This document shows positions 8,348-16,013 of a stretch of 64,000 bases of DNA, in pieces. The notes under the pieces are model-generated. The model was not told the origin of the DNA, made no database searches, and saw only the letters and a program-made list of their open reading frames with translations. Origin of the DNA: CANLBN01 sp965230205 (lineage in GTDB: Bacteria > Pseudomonadota > Gammaproteobacteria > Pseudomonadales > Cellvibrionaceae); contig OZ245996.1 of NCBI GenBank assembly GCA_965230205.1, forward strand, positions 2,914,001-2,978,000, given 5' to 3'. A program made the translations under genes and the position numbers. Position 1 is the stretch's first letter, and each line of letters begins with the position of its first letter.

Positions 8348-9100
8348 ATGTCTACAGTAAGTATGCGCGATATGCTACAAGCAGGTGTCCACTTTGGTCA
8401 CCAAACTCGCTATTGGAACCCGAAGATGGGTCAATATATCTTCGGTGATCGTAACAAAATTCACATTATTAACCTTGAGCAAACTGTCCCGGCTTTTAAT
8501 GAAGCTTTGGATGTTATAAAGGTTATGGCTTCTCAGAAGAAAAAAATTCTAATGGTAGGTACTAAGAGAGCTGCTCAAAAGACTATTAAAGAGCAGGCTT
8601 TACGTTCCAACCAGCCTTTCGTCAGTCATCGTTGGTTGGGTGGAATGCTCACTAACTACAAGACTATCCGTGCGTCTATCCGCCGTTTTCGTGAGCTTGA
8701 TGCGCAAAGTCAAGATGGCACTTTTGAAAAGCTTACTAAGAAAGAAGCGCTTATGCGTAAGCGTGCTATGGATAAATTAGAGCTTTCTATTGGCGGTATT
8801 AAAGATATGGGTGGTTTGCCTGACGCATTATTTGTTATTGATGTTGAGCATGAGCGTATTGCTGTCAATGAAGCGAATAAATTAGGTATTCCTGTTTTTG
8901 GTATTGTTGATACGAACAGTGATCCTCAGGGCGTAGACTATGTTATTCCTGGTAATGATGATGCGATTCGTGCAATAAAGCTTTATGCCACTGCTATAGC
9001 CGATGCATGTATCGAAGGTGCGGCTAACGCTCAAGCTGTACCCAACAAAGATGAATTTGTAGAAGTTGAGGCAAATGCTGCGGAAGCAGCTAAGAATTAG
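8348..9100 (+). CDS. rpsB: 30S ribosomal protein S2
   Basis: A 250-residue S2 protein with the expected N-terminal MRDMLQAGVHFGHQTRYWNPKM and the later signature PDALFVIDVEHERIAVNEA. It binds the 30S subunit between head and body and recruits S1. Length is close to E. coli S2 (241), with a short acidic Ala-rich tail. AGGAAA sits a few bases before the ATG. It is the first gene of rpsB-tsf, which continues through a strong intrinsic terminator before tsf. Confidence 0.98.
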   Translation: MSTVSMRDMLQAGVHFGHQTRYWNPKMGQYIFGDRNKIHIINLEQTVPAFNEALDVIKVMASQKKKILMVGTKRAAQKTIKEQALRSNQPFVSHRWLGGMLTNYKTIRASIRRFRELDAQSQDGTFEKLTKKEALMRKRAMDKLELSIGGIKDMGGLPDALFVIDVEHERIAVNEANKLGIPVFGIVDTNSDPQGVDYVIPGNDDAIRAIKLYATAIADACIEGAANAQAVPNKDEFVEVEANAAEAAKN

Positions 9101-9145
9101 TTTTAAGCTTCTAAATCAAATTGAAATGGTAAGAAGTTAGTTTAA

Positions 9146-9169
9146 GGGGGCATAAAGGCCCCCTTTTTT
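9146..9169 (+). terminator. Rho-independent terminator/attenuator between rpsB and tsf
   Basis: GGGGGC and GCCCCC form a perfect 6-bp GC stem with loop ATAAAG, followed by six T. Placed inside the rpsB-tsf operon, it should reduce tsf transcription relative to rpsB unless read-through is efficient. Confidence 0.85.
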
Positions 9170-9208
9170 AAACAGTTAATATTTTTAGAGAATTAAGAGG
9201 ATAAGATC

Positions 9209-10075
9209 ATGGCAGCAGTTTCTGCTTCAATGGTAAAAGAACTTCGTGAACGTACTAGCCTAGGCATGATGGAGTGCAAGAAAGCGCTAAAAGAAGCTGA
9301 TGGCGATATTGAATTAGCAATTGAAAACTTGCGTAAGGCAAGTGGCTTAAAAGCCGCTAAAAAAGCAGATCGTACCGCCGCTGATGGTGTTGTTGCTACG
9401 CGTGTAGCTGATGACAATAGCTACGCTGTTGTTGTTGAAGTGAATTCTGAGACCGATTTCGTTGCTCGTGATGAAGGCTTTTTAGGTTTTGTTGGTATTG
9501 TTACAGACAAAGCGTTTGCCGATAAGCAAACTGATGTGTCGGCGTTAATGTCTGGTGAGTTAGAAGCTACTCGCGAAGCATTGGTGCAAAAAATTGGAGA
9601 AAACATCTCTGTTCGACGAGTGCAGCTTGTTGAGGGCGGCGTTGTTGGTGCTTATGTTCACTCCAATAACCGTATTGCAGTGGTATCTCAGCTTGAAGGT
9701 GGTAATGGTGAGCTGGCTAAAGATATTTCTATGCATATTGCAGCTGTCAATCCTCAGGTGGTTAAACCTGAAGATATGCCAGAAGATGTTGTAGCTAGAG
9801 AGAAGGAGATCATTAAGGCACAACCTGATATGGCTGGTAAGCCTGATGAAATCGTTGAGAAGATGATGGTTGGCCGTATTAAGAAATTCCTGAAAGAAGG
9901 AAGTTTGATTGAGCAACCTTTTGTTAAAAACCCAGAGTTATCAGTTGGCCAGTTAGCCAAACAAGCAGATGCTGAAATTAAAGCGTTTGTTCGCTTTGAA
10001 GTTGGAGAGGGTATTGAGCGTGAAGTAGTCGATTTTGCTGCTGAAGTCGCTGCTCAGGTGGAAGCTTCTAAATAA
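9209..10075 (+). CDS. tsf: Elongation factor Ts
   Basis: A 288-residue guanine nucleotide exchange factor for EF-Tu. The N-terminal UBA-like domain reads VKELRERTSLGMMECKKAL, and the core contact loop TDFVARDEGF is intact. The family C-terminal FVRFEVGEGIEREVVDFAAEV is present. AGAGGA precedes the ATG. It lies behind the rpsB terminator and upstream of pyrH. A weak hairpin (CTGGT/ACCAG near 10083-10100, then T-rich sequence) and a stronger one at 10172-10201 may end its transcript. Confidence 0.98.
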   Translation: MAAVSASMVKELRERTSLGMMECKKALKEADGDIELAIENLRKASGLKAAKKADRTAADGVVATRVADDNSYAVVVEVNSETDFVARDEGFLGFVGIVTDKAFADKQTDVSALMSGELEATREALVQKIGENISVRRVQLVEGGVVGAYVHSNNRIAVVSQLEGGNGELAKDISMHIAAVNPQVVKPEDMPEDVVAREKEIIKAQPDMAGKPDEIVEKMMVGRIKKFLKEGSLIEQPFVKNPELSVGQLAKQADAEIKAFVRFEVGEGIEREVVDFAAEVAAQVEASK

Positions 10076-10171
10076 GTTTGTTCTGGTTTATTTTGACCAG
10101 TAGTTGTTTTTGCCGTTAAGCCGCTAGGTTTGGTGGGCATTAGTTAGCTGCTGGTTTTAAAGATCTACATA

Positions 10172-10201
10172 ACGGGGTGAGCGTTGTCGCGCTCGCCCCG
10201 T
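10172..10201 (+). terminator. Strong hairpin between tsf and pyrH
   Basis: ACGGGGTGAGCG pairs with CGCTCGCCCCGT over 12 bp with one G-T wobble and a 6-nt loop. The downstream sequence CTTGCTGTT is only moderately T-rich, so termination may be partial. It occupies the stretch where an upstream TTG start for pyrH would fall. Confidence 0.55.
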
Positions 10202-10246
10202 CTTGCTGTTAGAATACGGCATTTTTCCAATCTAAGGACTTTATCT

Positions 10247-10975
10247 ATGCCCACTAAGCGCGATAAAAAATATAAGCGAATTTTGCTCAAGTTAAGCGGT
10301 GAGGAATTAATGGGCAGTGAGGGGTTCGGTATTGACCCTAAAGTGCTTGATAAGATGGCTCTGGAAATTGGTCAACTTGTGGGTATTGGTGTACAGGTTG
10401 GATTGGTTATTGGTGGCGGTAACCTCTTTCGTGGTGCATCGTTAAATGCGGCTGGTCTAGATAGAGTGACTGGCGACCATATGGGTATGTTGGCCACAGT
10501 CATGAATGCGTTGGCTATGCGTGATGCCCTTGAGCGGTCAAATATTACTTCTCGAGTTATGTCTGCAATACCCATGAGTGGTATTGTTGAGCACTATGAT
10601 CGACGGGGAGCCATTCGGTTTTTAGAGGGTGGTGAAGTCGTTATATTTGCAGCAGGTACTGGTAATCCGTTTTTTACTACTGATTCCGCTGCTTGTTTGA
10701 GAGCTATTGAAGTTGAAGCTGAAATAGTACTCAAAGCGACCAAAGTCGATGGAGTTTATACCGCAGACCCAATGAAAGACTCTAATGCTACGCGGTATGA
10801 GAGTTTGACTTACGATACGGCCCTTGAGAAAAAATTAGGTGTTATGGATTTGACTGCTATCTGTTTGTGTCGTGATCACAATATGCCCGTTCGAGTATTT
10901 AAAATGGCCAAAGCTGGTGCTTTGTTGAGCATCGTTGTCGGTGGAGATGAAGGCACCTTAATCGAAGAAAAGTAG
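10247..10975 (+). CDS. pyrH: Uridylate kinase
   Basis: A 242-residue UMP kinase of the amino-acid-kinase fold that converts UMP to UDP. The phosphate-binding start KRILLKLSGEELMG, the glycine loop VGLVIGGGNLFRG and the TDSAACLRAIE segment are all present. ATG 10247 is chosen because TAAGGA lies 8 nt upstream and PTKRDKKYKRI matches family N-termini. An in-frame TTG at 10184 lies inside a hairpin and would add 21 foreign residues. frr follows at 72 bp, as in most bacteria. Confidence 0.97.
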   Translation: MPTKRDKKYKRILLKLSGEELMGSEGFGIDPKVLDKMALEIGQLVGIGVQVGLVIGGGNLFRGASLNAAGLDRVTGDHMGMLATVMNALAMRDALERSNITSRVMSAIPMSGIVEHYDRRGAIRFLEGGEVVIFAAGTGNPFFTTDSAACLRAIEVEAEIVLKATKVDGVYTADPMKDSNATRYESLTYDTALEKKLGVMDLTAICLCRDHNMPVRVFKMAKAGALLSIVVGGDEGTLIEEK

Positions 10976-11047
10976 AACTAATACTCTTTTTAAGTATTAT
11001 AGATTTCAAGTCAATTACAATGGCAGTTATAAAATAAGGTTTGAATA

Positions 11048-11605
11048 ATGATTGAAGATATCAAAAAAGATGCAAAAGTACGGATGCAAAAAAGCCTTGA
11101 GGCTTTGTCTGGAAACTTTAATAAAATCCGCACTGGCCGTGCTCATCCCAGTATTCTAGATAGCATTATGGTTGATTACTATGGTACGGATACTCCACTT
11201 TCTCAGGTGGCCAACATTTCTGTATTGGATGCTCGTACGCTTTCAATTAGTCCATGGGAAAAACAGTTAACTCCTGTTATTGAAAAGGCGATCTTGAAAT
11301 CTGATTTAGGCTTGAATCCGGCAACCTCCGGTGATTTGATTCGTTTGCCTATGCCAGCTTTAACAGAAGAAACCCGTAAGAACTATATTAAGCAAGCTAA
11401 ATCAGAATCTGAAAATGCTAAAATTTCTATTCGCAATATCCGTCGTGATTCGCTAGCAGATGTGAAGGATCTCTTGAAAGAGAAAGAGATTGGTGAGGAT
11501 GATGAGCGTCGCGCACAAGATGAAATTCAAAAAATAACTGATAAATTTGTTGCCGATGTTGATGCTGCTTTTGCGGTTAAAGAAAAAGACCTCATGGAAA
11601 TCTAA
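11048..11605 (+). CDS. frr: Ribosome recycling factor
   Basis: A 185-residue tRNA-mimic that splits the post-termination ribosome with EF-G. Family signatures are clear: the N-terminal KVRMQKSLEAL, the central GRAHPSILD and the domain I helix with RRDSLADVKDLLKEKEIGEDDERRAQDE. Length is exactly that of E. coli RRF. TAAGG is 8 nt before the ATG. It belongs to the pyrH-frr unit and runs on toward uppS. Confidence 0.98.
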   Translation: MIEDIKKDAKVRMQKSLEALSGNFNKIRTGRAHPSILDSIMVDYYGTDTPLSQVANISVLDARTLSISPWEKQLTPVIEKAILKSDLGLNPATSGDLIRLPMPALTEETRKNYIKQAKSESENAKISIRNIRRDSLADVKDLLKEKEIGEDDERRAQDEIQKITDKFVADVDAAFAVKEKDLMEI

Positions 11606-11683
11606 AGGGTTTTTTAAGCTAACTATATTTTGTATTAATGAAAATAATATATGTTGGCAATATTTTTACAATAATTAATTACA

Positions 11684-12457
11684 TTGTTGGTATCTGTTTT
11701 GTCTGAACAATCCTTTTCGCCCAAGTTGCAACATCTTGCGATTATTATGGATGGTAATAATCGTTGGGCAAGGCAGCGAGGTCTCCCTGGTACAGCCGGC
11801 CATAAAGCTGGTATAGAACGGCTGCGTGATATGCTGCAAGGATGTGATGAGCATAATATAGATGTTCTTACAGTGTTTGCTTTTAGTAGTGAGAATTGGA
11901 AGCGCCCTTTGCAGGAAGTTCGTGCTCTGATGTCGCTTTTTCAGCATTACCTTTCAAGTGAAGCAAAGAAGCTTAAGAAAGAAAATGTGCGTTTGCGCGT
12001 TATTGGAAATCGCCAACAGTTTGATAAAAAATTATTGCAGGCGATAGAAAAAGCCGAAACTATTACTGAAAATGGTGAACGTACATTGGTGATTGCTGCC
12101 GATTATGGTGGGCAGTGGGATATTGCCAATGCAGCCCGAGATATCTCTCGTAGTGTCATTTCTGGTCAGTTGAATATCGATGATATCGATGAAAAAGTAT
12201 TTAACCGTTATACAGCATTAGCCGATATGCCACCCTTGGATCTTTTGATCCGTACCGGTGGTGAACACCGCATAAGTAATTTTTTATTGTGGCAAGCAGC
12301 TTATGCTGAATTATATTTTAGTCCATTGTTGTGGCCTGATTTTGATGGTGCGGCATTAGAAACTGCTATTGCTAATTTTTATAATCGAGAACGCCGCTTT
12401 GGGCTAAATGGAGAGCAAATAGCAAAAGGTATCACAGAGGATAAACCTTGTGCTTAA
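11684..12457 (+). CDS. uppS: Undecaprenyl diphosphate synthase
   Basis: A 257-residue cis-prenyltransferase that makes the C55 lipid carrier for peptidoglycan and O-antigen. The signature MDGNNRWARQRG holds the catalytic Asp, and RTGGEHRISNFLLWQ and AYAELYF are conserved. No ATG is available. In-frame TTG codons at 11684, 11687 and 11699 are the candidates, and none has a good ribosome site, so the exact N-terminus is uncertain. The stop overlaps the cdsA start by 8 nt. Confidence 0.95.
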   Translation: MLVSVLSEQSFSPKLQHLAIIMDGNNRWARQRGLPGTAGHKAGIERLRDMLQGCDEHNIDVLTVFAFSSENWKRPLQEVRALMSLFQHYLSSEAKKLKKENVRLRVIGNRQQFDKKLLQAIEKAETITENGERTLVIAADYGGQWDIANAARDISRSVISGQLNIDDIDEKVFNRYTALADMPPLDLLIRTGGEHRISNFLLWQAAYAELYFSPLLWPDFDGAALETAIANFYNRERRFGLNGEQIAKGITEDKPCA

Positions 12458-13283
12458 GCAGAGAATTATCACAGGTGCTTTATTAAGTATTGTATTTCTT
12501 GTGTGCTTATTCTTTTTGCCATGGTTTGGTTTTACTGTGTTTGTTGCGTTGGTATTGCTGATAGGCGCTTGGGAGTGGTCTAACCTTGCTGGTTTTGGCA
12601 CATTTTACCAGCGATTACTTTATAGTGCGGCAACCTTATTGCTGATGCTATCTGCTGCATTTTATGTTGGCATGAGTGACTCTATCATTGGGCAGTCTGA
12701 GGTGCGCAATGTGCTATTGGTTGCTGGGGCTTGGTGGGCTCTAGCCCTATTGTGGGTTCAAAGTTATCCCACGAGTGCAGTTCTATGGGGTAGTCGGTGG
12801 GGCAGGGTCCTAATGGGATGGCTTGTCTTAATTCCTTCATGGTTGTCGCTTTCTTATTTGCATCAATACTCTAGCGGTTCATGGTTAATTTTGTTGGTTA
12901 TGTTGACGGTTGTTGTTGCTGATAGCGGTGCCTATTTTTTTGGTAAAGCCTTTGGTCGCCGAAAGCTCGTTGTTCAGGTAAGTCCCGGGAAATCATGGGA
13001 AGGATTTTGGGGCGGTTTGTTATGTTGCTCTATCTTAGGGTTGGCGATTGCTGCCTATATAGGTTTTAAAAACTGGTTGCCCTTATTTATTATTATTTTG
13101 CTGACGGCCTTGGCTTCGGTGTTAGGTGATTTGCTGGAAAGTATGGTTAAGCGTCATCGAAATATTAAAGATAGCGGTACTATACTTCCTGGTCATGGGG
13201 GTATGTTGGATCGTATTGATAGTATCACTGCAGCAGCACCTGTTTTTACTTTAGGAGTAATTTTGTCGGGTTGGTCATTGTGA
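12450..13283 (+). CDS. cdsA: Phosphatidate cytidylyltransferase
   Basis: A 277-residue integral membrane enzyme that makes CDP-diacylglycerol for phospholipids. Multiple hydrophobic helices are visible. The C-terminal CDP-OH signature runs from KRHRNIKDSG to LPGHGGMLDRIDS. The GTG start at 12450 is preceded by AGAGG and overlaps the end of uppS. The stop TGA overlaps an in-frame GTG of the next gene, so the uppS-cdsA-dxr region is tightly coupled. Confidence 0.96.
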   Translation: MLKQRIITGALLSIVFLVCLFFLPWFGFTVFVALVLLIGAWEWSNLAGFGTFYQRLLYSAATLLLMLSAAFYVGMSDSIIGQSEVRNVLLVAGAWWALALLWVQSYPTSAVLWGSRWGRVLMGWLVLIPSWLSLSYLHQYSSGSWLILLVMLTVVVADSGAYFFGKAFGRRKLVVQVSPGKSWEGFWGGLLCCSILGLAIAAYIGFKNWLPLFIIILLTALASVLGDLLESMVKRHRNIKDSGTILPGHGGMLDRIDSITAAAPVFTLGVILSGWSL

Positions 13284-13291
13284 GAAAAGAG

Positions 13292-14503
13292 ATGAATGAC
13301 GATGTTCCATCACCTTCCTGCCAGCTAATTACAGTATTGGGTTCTACAGGATCTATTGGTATCAGTACTTTAGATGTTATTAGCCGACACCCAGAAAAAT
13401 TTAAAGTTTTTGCGTTAACTGCGGATCGTAGCGCCGATTCTTTAGCTGAACAGTGTCAGCGATATAACCCTGTATATGCTGTTATGCGTGATGAAACTTC
13501 TGGTCTGCAGCTGCTAGAAAAGCTGTCAAATAGCACTTGCCAGACAGAGGTTTTAATTGGGGAGGCTGAATTAATTAATGTGGCTCAAGAGGCTTCGGTT
13601 GATACTGTCATGGCGGCGATTGTTGGTGCTGCAGGCTTGTTGCCAACATTGGCTGCTGTAAAAGCAGGCAAAAAAGTATTGCTTGCAAATAAAGAAGCCT
13701 TGGTCATGGCTGGCAACTTATTTATGGACGCTGTGCGGCAGCATAATGCGACATTACTCCCCATCGATAGTGAACATAATGCAATTTTCCAATGTTTACC
13801 AACAAATTCCCGAGCCGGTGATGAGCCTCCAGGCATCCGCAAATTATTATTGACGGGTTCTGGTGGACCTTTTCGTACATGGTCTGCCGAAAGTATCGAG
13901 CGTGCAACTCCTGATCAAGCATGTAATCATCCTAACTGGTCTATGGGTAGGAAAATTTCTGTTGATAGCGCATCTTTGATGAATAAAGGGTTGGAGTTTA
14001 TTGAAGCTCGCTGGCTGTTTGATGTAATGCCAAAGGATATTCAGGTCGTTATTCATCCTCAGAGTATTATTCATTCCATGGTCGAGTATGTTGATGGTTC
14101 GATATTGGCTCAATTGGGCAATCCTGACATGCGTATACCTATTGCTCATGCATTGGCATGGCCGCAGCGTATAGAGTCAGGAGCAAAATCATTAGATATG
14201 GTCACCTTGAGTAATTTGGAGTTTGAGGCCCCTGACCTGGAAAGGTTTCCTGCGCTGGCTTTGGCGATGTCAGCGGCTTCCGCTCCCTCATCAGCGGCTA
14301 CAGTGCTTAATGCGGCTAATGAAGTCGCTGTTGAAGCGTTTCTTCAAAATAGGATAAGCTTTGGCGATATTAGTATTTTATTAGATAGTGTGATGTCTTC
14401 AGCAGAACTCTGGGAACTGGATACTATTGATGCTGTCCTAGACTTGGATTTTAATGTGCGGCGATCGGCTAACGCCTTAATTGATTCAAAAATAAGTGCA
14501 TAA
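13292..14503 (+). CDS. dxr: 1-deoxy-D-xylulose 5-phosphate reductoisomerase
   Basis: First committed enzyme of the MEP isoprenoid pathway, converting DXP to MEP with NADPH. The N-terminal nucleotide motif is GSTGSIGISTLDVI. The metal and substrate region includes LLPIDSEHNAIFQ, and LLLTGSGGPFR and GRKISVDSASLMNKGLE are conserved. I use ATG 13292 (403 residues) because a GAGA sequence lies at suitable spacing. GTG 13280, overlapping the cdsA stop as GTGA, is a real alternative adding four residues. It feeds the same isoprenoid line that UppS uses. Confidence 0.96.
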   Translation: MNDDVPSPSCQLITVLGSTGSIGISTLDVISRHPEKFKVFALTADRSADSLAEQCQRYNPVYAVMRDETSGLQLLEKLSNSTCQTEVLIGEAELINVAQEASVDTVMAAIVGAAGLLPTLAAVKAGKKVLLANKEALVMAGNLFMDAVRQHNATLLPIDSEHNAIFQCLPTNSRAGDEPPGIRKLLLTGSGGPFRTWSAESIERATPDQACNHPNWSMGRKISVDSASLMNKGLEFIEARWLFDVMPKDIQVVIHPQSIIHSMVEYVDGSILAQLGNPDMRIPIAHALAWPQRIESGAKSLDMVTLSNLEFEAPDLERFPALALAMSAASAPSSAATVLNAANEVAVEAFLQNRISFGDISILLDSVMSSAELWELDTIDAVLDLDFNVRRSANALIDSKISA

Positions 14504-14575
14504 TTTCCAATGATTTAATATGAGCCAACAGTAATATTTTGGTTAATCTAATTAAAAGATATCCGTGAAATCGAT

Positions 14576-15973
14576 ATGATAAGTTTGCTAGCGACAATTC
14601 TCTGGTTTTTACTGGCACTGGGTATTCTAGTGACTTTCCATGAGTTTGGTCATTTTTATGTTGCTCGTCGTTGTGGCGTAAAAGTTCATCGCTTTTCCAT
14701 CGGCTTTGGTAAGCCACTAATAACTTGGTACGATAAGCACGGTACCGAGTTTGTTGTTGCTGCGATTCCCTTGGGCGGCTATGTGAAAATGCTTGATGAG
14801 CGTGAAGATGATATTTCACCATCTGAGTTGCCTAACGCATTTACCCAAAAAACAGTCTGGCAGAGAATGGCAATTATCAGTGCGGGTCCCATTGCCAATT
14901 TTATTTTAGCTATTGTCTTTTACTTTGCTTTGGCAATGTTAGGCACTAAAGGTGTTGCTCCTGTTATAGGAGGTGTTGAGCCTGGTAGTTTAGCGTCACA
15001 GGCTCAACTGCAAGCGAATGATGAAATTGTCAGTATTGATGGTAAAAAAACACCAACTTGGACGACGGTATTTGAAAAATTGGCTTCACGAATAGGTGAT
15101 AGTGGGGCTGTAGTATTTGAAGTTAAGCCTTTTTCTGGGCAAGAAGAGGTGGTTGCAAAAACATCATTGCCTAACTCTGAGTCAACGGTAACGAAAACTG
15201 TCCAAATCGAACAATGGTTAGGAGACGATGATCGTCCAGATTTATTATCTGAATTAGGCCTTAAACCCTATCAGCCACAAACCGATTGGGTTGTCACACA
15301 AGTTCTGCCGGGTGGAGCTGCTGAAGTAGCTGGATTATTAGTAGGTGATCAGTTGGTCTCAGCCGATCAAAAGCCTCTAAATTCTTGGTCCCTATGGGTA
15401 GACTATGTTAAAGCGCGCCCGAATCAGCCCATCGACTTAGAAGTTATGCGTGATAGTGACATTAAAGCACTACGAATTACTCCAGAAGCGTTTGAGGAGA
15501 ATGGTCAACAAGTGGGTAGGGTCGGCATTGCTACGTCTACTGAGTGGCCGAGTGGAATGGTTCGTCAGCTCGATTATTCTGTTTTAGAGTCAATTGGTTA
15601 TGGTTTCAGTAAAACTTGGGATCAAGCAATTGTTATTCTTTCATTTCTTAAAAAGCTTATCTTATTGGATGTCTCAGTTAAAAATATGGGTGGGACATTT
15701 ACCATTGCTCAGGTGGCTGGTGATACAGCTGCTGCAGGCTTAACATATTATTTATCCTTTTTGGCTTTCTTTAGTGTCAGCTTGGGGGTGTTCAATTTAT
15801 TGCCTATACCAGTATTAGATGGTGGGCATTTAATGTTTTATATCATTGAGGCGGTTAAAGGAACGCCTTTGTCTGAAAAAATACAATTGATAGGCTACCA
15901 GGTTGGCTTGTTTATTGTTGTGAGTCTTATGATTGTTGTTCATTATAATGATTTAGTCAGAATCCTTTCTTAA
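14576..15973 (+). CDS. rseP: RseP site-2 zinc protease
   Basis: A 465-residue intramembrane protease that cuts anti-sigma factors such as RseA after DegS, releasing sigma-E. The first membrane helix carries HEFGH at residues 22-26. The third ligand region near the C-terminus reads LLPIPVLDGGHLMF. Two PDZ domains lie between (residues about 120-310). It stands before bamA and skp, an association with outer-membrane stress that is conserved in proteobacteria. The ribosome site is weak. Confidence 0.96.
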   Translation: MISLLATILWFLLALGILVTFHEFGHFYVARRCGVKVHRFSIGFGKPLITWYDKHGTEFVVAAIPLGGYVKMLDEREDDISPSELPNAFTQKTVWQRMAIISAGPIANFILAIVFYFALAMLGTKGVAPVIGGVEPGSLASQAQLQANDEIVSIDGKKTPTWTTVFEKLASRIGDSGAVVFEVKPFSGQEEVVAKTSLPNSESTVTKTVQIEQWLGDDDRPDLLSELGLKPYQPQTDWVVTQVLPGGAAEVAGLLVGDQLVSADQKPLNSWSLWVDYVKARPNQPIDLEVMRDSDIKALRITPEAFEENGQQVGRVGIATSTEWPSGMVRQLDYSVLESIGYGFSKTWDQAIVILSFLKKLILLDVSVKNMGGTFTIAQVAGDTAAAGLTYYLSFLAFFSVSLGVFNLLPIPVLDGGHLMFYIIEAVKGTPLSEKIQLIGYQVGLFIVVSLMIVVHYNDLVRILS

Positions 15974-16013
15974 TAATATTCACGCTTAATTTACCTAACT
16001 ATAATTATACTTT

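Noticed and set aside
10184..10246. A 21-residue N-terminal extension of UMP kinase from a TTG
   Set aside because: It runs through the GC-rich hairpin and lacks a ribosome site; ATG 10247 has TAAGGA upstream.
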